Shown here piece after piece: positions 1-6,516 of a stretch of DNA of 24,780 bases. Within the stretch, counting starts at the first letter, position 1, and each line of letters opens with the position of its first letter. A program made the position numbers and the translations under genes. The DNA is taken from positions 1-24,780 of the forward strand of contig JAGWBL010000001.1 of NCBI GenBank assembly GCA_021295935.1, read 5' to 3'. The stretch comes from Pseudomonadales bacterium. Its GTDB lineage: Bacteria; Pseudomonadota; Gammaproteobacteria; Pseudomonadales; Azotimanducaceae. Below the pieces are notes generated by a model. The model did not search any database and had not been told where the DNA came from. It saw only the letters and a list, made by a program, of their open reading frames with translations.

Positions 1-13
1 GAGAAGGTAATCA

Positions 14-787
14 ATGCGAGATGGTCTCTACAGCGGGGATTGCCTGGAGTTCATGCGCGCAATGGAAGCTGGAACGGCAGATCTGACACTCACGTCTCCT
101 CCCTACGACACCCTGCGCGACTACAAGGGGTACAGCTTTCCGTTCGAGAGCATTGCGGAACAGCTGCATCGCGTCACGAGACCTGGCTGCGTGGTGGTGT
201 GGGTCGTGGGTGACAAGATCGATGGTGGTCGGTCCCTGACGAGTTTCAGGCACGGGCTCCATTTTCAGGAAGTCGGCTTCCACATGCATGACGTGATGAT
301 TTACCAAAAGAAGAACACGCCGTTCATGCGATGCAACGCCTACACCAACGCGTACGAGTTCATGTTCGTTCTGAGCAAGGGCAAGCCCCGGACTTTCAAT
401 CCCCTCAAGGAACGAACCGTTCGGAACGGAATGGAGATGCTGGTGCACAACAAGGGGCCGGATGGTGTCAATCGAAAGGCGCTGAAGGAACTCAAGAGGG
501 AGAAGACACGAACGAACATCTGGGCGTACGCGGTCGGAATGGGGGGAACCACGGCGGACAAGATCGCCTTCCAACATCCTGCCGTGTTTCCCGAGAGGCT
601 GGCAGAAGACCACATCCTGTCGTGGACGAACCCGGGTGATCTTGTGTTCGATCCCATGTGCGGTTCCGGAACGACCTGCAAGATGGCTATGCTTCACCGA
701 CGTCGCTACATCGGTGTCGACTTGTCCGAGGAGTACATCGAGATCGCTCGAAAGAGGCTTGAGGCGTACCGTGTAGCAATAGCCTAG
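14..787 (+). CDS. Beta-class site-specific DNA methyltransferase (N4-cytosine or N6-adenine)
   Basis: Transfers a methyl group from S-adenosylmethionine to an exocyclic amino group of a DNA base. The catalytic motif IV, TSPPY, is at residues 27-31 and precedes the AdoMet-binding motif I, FDPMCGSGTT (about 212-221), followed by the acidic GVDLSEEY strand. This order (catalytic motif first) defines the beta class. TSPPY is most common in N4-cytosine enzymes but also occurs in N6-adenine enzymes, so the base is unresolved. The start is well supported: GAGAAGG lies at 1-7 and an in-frame TAA at 8-10 rules out an upstream extension. At 257 aa it is a compact complete enzyme with a short target-recognition stretch between the motifs (about 70-200). 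No restriction endonuclease is visible in the window, so it may be an orphan regulatory or protective methylase, or part of an element whose rest lies to the left. Confidence 0.85.
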   Translation: MRDGLYSGDCLEFMRAMEAGTADLTLTSPPYDTLRDYKGYSFPFESIAEQLHRVTRPGCVVVWVVGDKIDGGRSLTSFRHGLHFQEVGFHMHDVMIYQKKNTPFMRCNAYTNAYEFMFVLSKGKPRTFNPLKERTVRNGMEMLVHNKGPDGVNRKALKELKREKTRTNIWAYAVGMGGTTADKIAFQHPAVFPERLAEDHILSWTNPGDLVFDPMCGSGTTCKMAMLHRRRYIGVDLSEEYIEIARKRLEAYRVAIA

Positions 788-959
788 ACGGGCTGTCTTG
801 TACAGCCGGCACGGGCAACCTCCACGGAGGTGGAAAACCGGAGCCAAGAACCAAGGAGTTCATGAAGCACACCGTCGCTCGCGTCAAGAAGCAAGAAGCG
901 TGAAGAGGACTTGCTCGTTGCATGGATGACCGGCGCGGATCAAGACTGGACGGTCAGGG

Positions 960-1118
960 CGGAATTTCGCCGCAGACGAGTGGGGGGATCCGTGGCGGAA
1001 CAGCATGCCCCTGCGCAAGCCGACGAGGGCGCTGGCGGTCGCGCTGGCGAAGCAGATGGCGCGCGTCGTGCGGTCGCTGACTACGGCGAAGGGGGACTGC
1101 CAGGCCGTCGCCCCTGCG
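960..1118 (+). pseudogene. Possible C-terminal remnant of an IS110-like transposase
   Basis: Read from 960, this frame gives an open stretch ending at TGA 1119-1121. It contains RKPTRALAVALAKQMARV (about residues 19-36), which resembles by eye the AVALANKxAR stretch near the C-terminus of IS110/IS1111 transposases. The segment has no start of its own and nothing recognisable of the N-terminal DEDD domain precedes it. No inverted or target repeats were seen. The resemblance is short and rests on memory of the family, so this is only a suggestion. Chance open frame in G+C-rich DNA is the main alternative. Confidence 0.25.
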
Positions 1119-1422
1119 TGAGAGAACATCGCGAAGTCGTTGGGAAGATGAGAGGGTCGGATGCAGAGCAAGGACCGACGGTCTACAGGACCGGATCGGG
1201 AAGCCCAGGAAACCGTCGAGAGCCGTGGGGCTCGGGACTTCGATGCGGGACCCGATCCGCGTCTCTCCATGCAGGCCCCGGCGGGCACGATGGACCCCGC
1301 GGAACGGGCCGGATGGACGACGGCGCTGATCACACGCCTGAGACCGCTCTCAGAATAGCTTGCATCAAGCGGGCGTCCATAGACGACAGTTTGTGATGAC
1401 AAGTTGTTGAATAGCAAGGATT

Positions 1423-1453
1423 GACCTGCGAAAGCAGGCACAACAGCCAGGTC
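1423..1453 (+). promoter_or_regulatory. Two mutually exclusive hairpins in the pgk leader
   Basis: CCTGC-GAAA-GCAGG (1425-1438) forms a five-pair stem with a GNRA tetraloop. GACCTG (1423-1428) can instead pair with CAGGTC (1448-1453), which lies nine bases before the pgk ATG. The two foldings share the CCTG strand, so only one can form at a time. Whether this affects pgk translation is inference; the stems are short. Confidence 0.3.
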
Positions 1454-1461
1454 TGGATGGC

Positions 1462-2604
1462 ATGAAGCGTCTTTCCGACGTCGACCTCATGGGCAAGCGA
1501 GTCCTGGTCCGCGTTGATTTCAACGTGCCGCTCGCGGCGGGCGCCATCACAAACGACCAGAGGATCCGGTCGTCGCTGCCGACCATCGCCCATGTCCTTG
1601 ACTCCGGTGCAGGAGTGGTGCTGGCTTCCCATCTGGGGAGGCCCGAGGAGGGAGTGTTCGAGAGTGCACTCTCGCTTGCACCCGTCGCCGCTCGCTTGCA
1701 GTCCCTTCTTGGTCGCGCCGTCCGGTTGGAACGGGACTGGAAGCAAGGGTTGGACATGCGTCCGGGAGACGTGATCCTGCTGGAGAACATCCGATTCGAG
1801 ATCGGCGAGAAAGCGAACGATCCCCTTCTCTCGAAACGGCTTGCAGGGCTGTGCGACGTATTCGTGATGGATGCGTTCGCATCGTCGCATCGAGCGCACG
1901 CTTCGACCTTGGGAGCAGGCTTGGCGGCACCGGTTTCGTGCGGGGGCTTCCTGCTGACCTCGGAACTGGACTCGTTGGACGGAGTGATTTGCAGTCCCAG
2001 GCGGCCGCTGGTGGCAGTCGTGGGCGGCGCCAAGGTGTCCACTAAGCTCGAAGTGCTGGAGTCGCTGGCCGCCAAGGCAGACCACCTGGTGCTGGGAGGA
2101 GGGATGGCGAACACGCTGTTGCTGGCGCTGGGTTACCCGGTCGGTGCATCCTTGGCGGAGCCGGAGTTGAGGGAGAAAGTCATGGCGTTGACCAAGCTTA
2201 CAGAGGTCTTCTGTCCGCACGATGTCGTTGCAGCAAGGGGGCAGGCGGCGGGTGTTCCTGGTCTCTTCCGACGTACCGGAGACGTTCGGGAGAACGAACT
2301 TGTCTTGGACATCGGCCCTTCCAGCGCGCGAAAGATAGCGGCATTGATAGGGCAGGCTGGCACAGTGCTCTGGAACGGACCGTTGGGCATGTTCGAACTC
2401 GACCAGTTCGGTGAGGCGACGCGCGTTGCGGGCGAAGCCATCGCCGAATCGTCAGCTTTTTCCGTGGCCGGCGGGGGAGACACGATCGCGGCCATCGAGA
2501 AGTACGATCTTGCCGGTGGACTGGACTACATCTCCACTGCTGGAGGGGCGTTCTTGGAGTATCTGGGGGGCGGGAGCCTGCCTGCGTTGAGCGCTCTCGG
2601 TTGA
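1462..2604 (+). CDS. pgk: Phosphoglycerate kinase
   Basis: Cytoplasmic glycolytic/gluconeogenic enzyme that moves a phosphate between 1,3-bisphosphoglycerate and ADP. All family signatures are present in order: RVDFNVP (17-23), SHLGRP (56-61), a DAFASSHRAHAS substrate-site segment, GGAKVSTK at the start of the nucleotide domain, GGGMANT, WNGPLGMFE, GGGDT, and a C-terminal YISTAGGAFLEYL that corresponds to the usual ST-GGA segment. At 380 aa it is near the normal 385-400. The ATG at 1462 is chosen because the conserved N-terminus starts immediately; the Shine-Dalgarno is weak. It stands alone, without the usual gap, pyk or fba neighbours, and converges on rpiA with only 35 bases between the stops. 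Confidence 0.97.
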   Translation: MKRLSDVDLMGKRVLVRVDFNVPLAAGAITNDQRIRSSLPTIAHVLDSGAGVVLASHLGRPEEGVFESALSLAPVAARLQSLLGRAVRLERDWKQGLDMRPGDVILLENIRFEIGEKANDPLLSKRLAGLCDVFVMDAFASSHRAHASTLGAGLAAPVSCGGFLLTSELDSLDGVICSPRRPLVAVVGGAKVSTKLEVLESLAAKADHLVLGGGMANTLLLALGYPVGASLAEPELREKVMALTKLTEVFCPHDVVAARGQAAGVPGLFRRTGDVRENELVLDIGPSSARKIAALIGQAGTVLWNGPLGMFELDQFGEATRVAGEAIAESSAFSVAGGGDTIAAIEKYDLAGGLDYISTAGGAFLEYLGGGSLPALSALG

Positions 2605-2639
2605 CCAGGGACCGATCTCCCGACGATCCGCAGGCGACG

Positions 2640-3323
2640 CTACAGAATCTCGCAACCTCCGGAGGGCAGTCCAACGATCACTCTCTTCGGTCGGTGAGCC
2701 GCGAAGAGACCGTTGGTCACCACACCGGGCAGATTGTTGACTTCCACTTCCATCGAGTCGCGGTCCGAGAGATCGATCCCCTTCACGTCCAGGATCACGT
2801 TGCCGTACTCGCTGAGCTCCGGCCGGACGGTGACTCTGCCGCCCATCGATTCCATCCGGGCTGCGACCACTTCCTTTGCAAGCGGAACAACTTCGATCGG
2901 CAGCGGAAACGCCCCAAGGCCGGAAACCACCTTGGTCCGGTCGACGATGCAGATGAACGCCGCGCTCACGGAGACCAGAATCTTCTCGCCCGTGAGGGCT
3001 CCGCCCCCTCCCTTGATCAGCGCCTTGTCCGGAGCTGCTTCGTCAGCGCCGTCCACGTAGAAGTCCAAGCGTCGGGCATCGGCAAGCGCCGTGACACCAA
3101 AGCCGGCTTCCTCCAGTCGCCTGCGCGTTGCCTCGGAACTCGCGACAAGAACTGCTGGAGGCTCTTCAAGCTCGTGAAGCATGTCGATGAAGCAGTTCGT
3201 CGTGCTTCCGGTTCCAACCCCGAGCGCGCATTCGGGGCCAGCCTTCCATTCGGCCAGTCGCTCGATAGCGGCCGTTGCGGCAGCGCGTTTCGCGCGTTCT
3301 TGATCGGGAGAGGTCAACGACAA
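2640..3323 (-). CDS. rpiA: Ribose-5-phosphate isomerase A
   Basis: Interconverts ribose 5-phosphate and ribulose 5-phosphate in the pentose phosphate pathway. Signatures: GVGTGSTTNCFIDML near residue 35 (phosphate loop), VDGADEA near 90 (catalytic Asp), IKGGGGALTGEKI just after it, and a conserved GNVILDV stretch near the C-terminus. At 227 aa it matches the family (about 220). No ATG or GTG fits the N-terminus: the first usable start is TTG at 3323, with a second TTG at 3317, and codons upstream in this frame contain no start. It lies 122 bases downstream of fau on the same strand, so the two may share the 6S-fau transcript. Confidence 0.95.
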   Translation of the reverse strand: MSLTSPDQERAKRAAATAAIERLAEWKAGPECALGVGTGSTTNCFIDMLHELEEPPAVLVASSEATRRRLEEAGFGVTALADARRLDFYVDGADEAAPDKALIKGGGGALTGEKILVSVSAAFICIVDRTKVVSGLGAFPLPIEVVPLAKEVVAARMESMGGRVTVRPELSEYGNVILDVKGIDLSDRDSMEVEVNNLPGVVTNGLFAAHRPKRVIVGLPSGGCEIL

Positions 3324-3445
3324 GGCACCCCGCGCCGCATCCGAGCGTCGACGGCACCGCTTCGGGAGGACGGATTCCGGTGGCCGGAGTTCCGCTCTTC
3401 AGGAATCGGTCGACGTCGTGAGAGAGTTCCTCGGAAGATCATCGT

Positions 3446-4030
3446 TCAGGGCGCTGTCGATCTGGACTCGTGCCGGCGCTGGAACCACTGGATTCCTTGT
3501 TCGGTAATCACGGCGTCCAGCGGTGCATCGCGTTCGTTCACGTCAAACTCCCTGTGACACTGGAATGCATGACCAATGCCGATGGCGAGCGATTGAGGAC
3601 TGCTCTGCAGGAACCGGTCATAGTAGCCGCCGCCCCGGCCCAGCCGGTCTCCAGCGGGCGAACATGCAACGAGCGGGACCAGAACAAGGTGGATGTCGGA
3701 GGCGCAGACGGGTTGAACGGGTCGAGGTTCGAGAATTCCAAACCGGCCGGCAACGAATCGGCTGCCTTCGCTGTAGGCGGAGAACGCCATGTCACCGGAC
3801 TGGATGACCGGCAGCGCCAAAGACCGACCGATGGCTCGTGATGCGTCGAGGAACGGGGCAAGGTCCACTTCTCCGTCGTTGGCGCTGTAGGCAGCCGTCC
3901 AGCCGGTCGCGGGAAAGCGGAGTTCTGATTCGAGGAGGTCACACACGGCCAGGGACGCCGCGGCCAACTGGGAGGAATCAAGCGATCGCCGCCTGAACCG
4001 GAGTTCTCGTCGGACCTGGGAGTTCGACAT
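3446..4030 (-). CDS. fau: 5-formyltetrahydrofolate cyclo-ligase
   Basis: ATP-dependent conversion of 5-formyl-THF to 5,10-methenyl-THF, which salvages this folate and relieves its inhibition of folate enzymes. The protein has the N-terminal basic RRELRFRRRSL helix, a central ELRFPATGWTAAY-type strand, the LVPLVA strand, and the GRGGGYYDRFL nucleotide/folate loop near the C-terminal third. About 194 aa, close to E. coli YgfA (182). ATG 4030 is preferred; a GTG at 4039 in frame would add three residues. The start lies 40 bases after the 6S RNA core, the same ssrS-fau arrangement as in E. coli, where the two are co-transcribed. rpiA follows. Confidence 0.93.
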   Translation of the reverse strand: MSNSQVRRELRFRRRSLDSSQLAAASLAVCDLLESELRFPATGWTAAYSANDGEVDLAPFLDASRAIGRSLALPVIQSGDMAFSAYSEGSRFVAGRFGILEPRPVQPVCASDIHLVLVPLVACSPAGDRLGRGGGYYDRFLQSSPQSLAIGIGHAFQCHREFDVNERDAPLDAVITEQGIQWFQRRHESRSTAP

Positions 4031-4069
4031 GCGTGCCACACCGGGAAATGGTCAGTTCGGCGTTCGAAT

Positions 4070-4257
4070 GGCGAACTGTGAAGATTCGCCGCTGGTACCT
4101 CCGGGAAGCGAAGTCTCGACCCTGAACCGTTAGGGTCCAAGGCGGTGCTCTTGGCGACACATCAGGCGTCCCGGCTGAAACGGGCTTGCACAACAGCGCC
4201 GACTCGAAAAGCTCCTAGCGTTCTTTAACGGTTAGGGTGTGCTGGAGACAGTTCACC
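4070..4257 (-). ncRNA. ssrS: 6S RNA
   Basis: 6S RNA mimics an open promoter and binds sigma-70 RNA polymerase in stationary phase. Read on the minus strand, GGTGAACTGT (4257-4248) pairs over ten positions with ACAGTTCGCC (4079-4070), closing a 188-base RNA; E. coli 6S is 184. Near the 3' side, CCTTGGACC-CTAAC-GGTTCAGGG is a nine-pair hairpin matching the conserved CCTTGAACC...GGTTCAAGGG hairpin of gammaproteobacterial 6S. The 5' bubble strand CCCTAACCGTTAAAG resembles the E. coli CCCTGAGCCGATATT. An apical GGCG...CGCC arm and a CCCG...CGGG hairpin are also visible. A perfect TATAAT lies just upstream, and fau follows directly, as in E. coli. Exact ends are uncertain by about 10 bases; the transcript probably starts near 4268. 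zapA, the usual upstream neighbour, is not here. Confidence 0.85.
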
Positions 4258-4274
4258 TTCCCGGAGACGACTCG

Positions 4275-4280
4275 ATTATA
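4275..4280 (-). promoter_or_regulatory. -10 box of the 6S RNA promoter (TATAAT)
   Basis: A perfect consensus TATAAT on the minus strand, ending 17 bases before the closing stem of the 6S RNA. Transcription would begin near 4268. No good -35 hexamer is seen at 16-18 bases; the best is a poor TTCCGA with a 19-base spacer. Confidence 0.6.
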
Positions 4281-4362
4281 GATTCCGCATGCCTTGGATT
4301 CGGAAGCGGGGACGGCCCAAGCCGAGCTGTCAGGCGAGGTGTCGGCGTTGCTGCTCTTCGTT

Positions 4363-4974
4363 CTAGTCAACGACTCCCTTGCCACCGTCGTCAAGCTTGT
4401 CCGGGCGTTGCCAGTACCGATACTGGGGAACCCAGTCCTCTTCGCCGAATCCGCCAAGCGCAAGGATGTTCCACATGGAACAATAGACGTCGCCAGGTCC
4501 GAAGACGCACTTGGCGCGCCGGAAGATCTTTCCGTCCTTCTTCTGGTAGACCACAGCCCCAGGGCAGTTCTCCCACTGGGGCGAGACGTTCTGTTCTCGG
4601 AGGTAGTCCGATCCGGCGTGGGAAACAAGCCGGAACCTCCATCCTCGCGAGCCGGCAAACCGCCGTTGAACGTCGGGCGGATCCTTGGAAAGCAGCACCA
4701 CGCTCATGGCCGATTCCAAGTGCGGCAGTATGCCGTTGAATCCGTCCGCCCAAAGCATGCAGTACCGGCAGCCTTGGCCCATGTTGTGGATGGCGAAGAG
4801 ACGTACGTGGTTCCCGAACAGTTCGGAAAGACGTGTCTCGCCATCGGCGGTCTGGAACGAGTAGTTGGGCACCTCCACCAGTTCAGGATCGCGTCTCGCT
4901 TCGTGGAGACGTTTCAGGAGTTCCGAGACCTGCTGCTCGAGCCTCTCTATTTCGGTTTGCGACATCTGGGCCAT
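4363..4974 (-). CDS. DUF899-family thioredoxin-like protein
   Basis: Resembles the DUF899 (AhpC/TSA-like fold) proteins, which have a thioredoxin-type core but no firmly known reaction. An N-terminal heptad-rich helix (about 6-28) is followed by the thioredoxin-like region. The segment IHNMGQGCRYCMLWADGFNG (62-81) carries a C-x2-C pair at 69 and 72, aligned with the usual C-x2-C of the family. It continues with a SVVLLSKDPPDVQ strand and GWRFRLVSH, both typical. Length 203 aa is slightly short for the family (220-250). Start: ATG 4974 has GAGGG very close (3-4 bases); ATG 4965 is an alternative. It occupies the place between radA and 6S RNA where zapA would be expected upstream of ssrS. A putative -10 box within an inverted repeat precedes it. 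A redox role is inferred from fold and cysteines only. Confidence 0.8.
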   Translation of the reverse strand: MAQMSQTEIERLEQQVSELLKRLHEARRDPELVEVPNYSFQTADGETRLSELFGNHVRLFAIHNMGQGCRYCMLWADGFNGILPHLESAMSVVLLSKDPPDVQRRFAGSRGWRFRLVSHAGSDYLREQNVSPQWENCPGAVVYQKKDGKIFRRAKCVFGPGDVYCSMWNILALGGFGEEDWVPQYRYWQRPDKLDDGGKGVVD

Positions 4975-4993
4975 TTCCCTCGGGAACCGCGCC

Positions 4994-5018
4994 GGCGAAG
5001 GGCATTGTAGGCTTCGCC
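4994..5018 (-). promoter_or_regulatory. Inverted repeat over a putative -10 box upstream of the DUF899 gene
   Basis: GGCGAAG (4994-5000) and CTTCGCC (5012-5018) are perfect seven-base arms with an 11-base spacer. On the minus strand the spacer holds TACAAT (5009-5004), a five-of-six match to the -10 consensus, 29 bases before the ATG at 4974. No matching -35 box is apparent. The arrangement fits an operator that blocks the promoter, but a hairpin at the end of the radA transcript is also possible; no T-run follows it. Confidence 0.4.
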
Positions 5019-5127
5019 CTGCGTGGGATTCCGGGAGAACGAGCAGGCTCCGGCGCTGGATCGCTCTCCGTGGACGGGCAAGGGAAAGCGAGTTCGAGCT
5101 TGTACGGGACCGACAGTTCCCGGGCCG

Positions 5128-6516
5128 CTAGTCCGTGTTTCCCGCCACGTCGTGAATCAAGTCAAGCGCCTGCTTGAGAGAGCTCACAGCATCCACTCGC
5201 ATGCCGGAAGTCTTGGTGCGCGGACGGTTGGCATCGGGGACGATGGCATGATCGAATCCATGCTTGGTCGCTTCCGCGATGCGTTCCTGGCCGTTGGCAA
5301 CTGGACGCACTTCGGAAGTGAGGCCGAGTTCTCCGAACACCACCAACCCCGAGGGAAGCACACAGTTCCGAAAACTGGAGTAGACCGATGCGAGCAAGGC
5401 CAAGTCTGCGCCGGTCTCCGCGACTCGCACCCCTCCAGTGACGTTGGCGAAGACATCCTGGTCCGCGATGGAGATGCCGCAGTGTCGATGGAGCACCGCA
5501 AGCAGCATGGTGAGGCGGTGCTGGTCCAACCCGACCGCGACCCGTCGCGGATAGCCTGCCTGTGCGTCGTCGACCAGCGCCTGGATTTCGACGAGCAGCG
5601 GGCGTGTGCCTTCCCAGGTCGTCGTGACCACGCTGCCCGCGGCAGGCTCGCCCGACCTCTCGAGGAAGATGGCAGAAGGGTTGCGAACCTCGCGCAGTCC
5701 GTGATCGGTCATGGCGAAGACGCTGATTTCATTGACCGCCCCGAAGCGGTTCTTGACGCTCCTGAGGGTGCGATACCTGCTTCCCGCCGGAGCGTCGAGC
5801 ATGAGGGAGCAATCGATCATGTGTTCCAGCGTCTTCGGGCCCGCCAGACTGCCCTCCTTGGTGACATGCCCCACGAGCACGAACGCGGCGTTGCTCTGCT
5901 TGGCCAGTCGCGTGAGCAGGGCCGCGGATTCCCGAACCTGGGTGACGCTTCCTGGAAAGCTCTCGGCGCGGTCGGTATGCACCACCTGAATCGAGTCCAC
6001 GATCACAATGCGGGGCGCTTCCTTCCTGACAAGCTCGACCATTGCTTCCGCGTGAGTCGCGGAGACGAGCCGGAGCTTGGGCGCGATGATCTGCAAACGA
6101 CTGGCTCGCGTGGCGATCTGCTGGATTGATTCCTCGCCGCTGACGTACAGGCATGGCAGCTCGCCGGAGAGTCGAGCCGCGACCTGCAGCAAGAGCGTGG
6201 ACTTCCCGGCGCCCGGATCACCTCCGATCAGAACGACGCTGCCAGGCACGAGTCCTCCGCCGAGCACCCGGTCAAGCTCGCCGAAGCCGGTGCGCATGCG
6301 TGGCGCCAGTTCGGTGCGAACGCGTTCAAGAGACTGGACGGCTTCGGCGTCTCCGCGCAATCCGACGTCTTGCGAGACGTCCGAAGGGCCTGCTTGCTTG
6401 GGAATCCTGAATGTCTGCAGGGTGTTCCACTCGTTGCAGGTCGTGCACCGGCCCTGCCACTTGGCGTAGTCGGCCCCGCATTCCGAACAGACGTAGGCGA
6501 CTTGCGTCTTCGCCAT
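5128..6516 (-). CDS. radA: DNA repair protein RadA
   Basis: RecA-related, DnaB-like hexameric ATPase that drives branch migration of recombination intermediates. Visible parts: an N-terminal zinc finger with cysteines 10, 13, 24 and 27; Walker A GGDPGAGKST (98-107); Walker B VIVDSIQ (about 171-177); the RadA-specific KNRFG motif (255-259); and a Lon-protease-like C-terminal domain. At 462 aa it matches E. coli RadA (460). Its ATG overlaps the dnaB stop by one base (TGATG), so it is translationally coupled to dnaB. alr, often found between dnaB and radA, is absent here. Confidence 0.97.
   Translation of the reverse strand: MAKTQVAYVCSECGADYAKWQGRCTTCNEWNTLQTFRIPKQAGPSDVSQDVGLRGDAEAVQSLERVRTELAPRMRTGFGELDRVLGGGLVPGSVVLIGGDPGAGKSTLLLQVAARLSGELPCLYVSGEESIQQIATRASRLQIIAPKLRLVSATHAEAMVELVRKEAPRIVIVDSIQVVHTDRAESFPGSVTQVRESAALLTRLAKQSNAAFVLVGHVTKEGSLAGPKTLEHMIDCSLMLDAPAGSRYRTLRSVKNRFGAVNEISVFAMTDHGLREVRNPSAIFLERSGEPAAGSVVTTTWEGTRPLLVEIQALVDDAQAGYPRRVAVGLDQHRLTMLLAVLHRHCGISIADQDVFANVTGGVRVAETGADLALLASVYSSFRNCVLPSGLVVFGELGLTSEVRPVANGQERIAEATKHGFDHAIVPDANRPRTKTSGMRVDAVSSLKQALDLIHDVAGNTD

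Larger units (their letters stand above)
788..1461. other. 674-base gene-poor stretch with hairpins and probable gene debris
   Basis: No intact gene is convincing here. Just after the methyltransferase stop are two hairpins: GGCTGT/ACAGCC (791-807) and ACCTC/GAGGT (818-831). Neither has a T-run, so neither is a textbook terminator. A strong Shine-Dalgarno, AAGGAG (853-858), precedes an ATG at 862, but that frame closes after 13 codons (MKHTVARVKKQEA). A longer open frame from 911 to 1396 has composition like random G+C-rich DNA. A possible transposase tail lies at 960-1118 and is listed separately. The last 100 bases form the pgk leader. I see no clear promoter for pgk. Confidence 0.5.

Noticed and set aside
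791..831. Intrinsic terminator after the methyltransferase
   Set aside because: The two hairpins are short and no T-run follows either of them.
911..1396. A 161-codon plus-strand frame before pgk
   Set aside because: It starts with TTG, has no Shine-Dalgarno, is rich in Gly/Arg/Ala as expected of chance frames, and matches no family I know.
5023..6129. A 368-codon plus-strand frame opposite radA
   Set aside because: Antisense shadow of a full-length radA.
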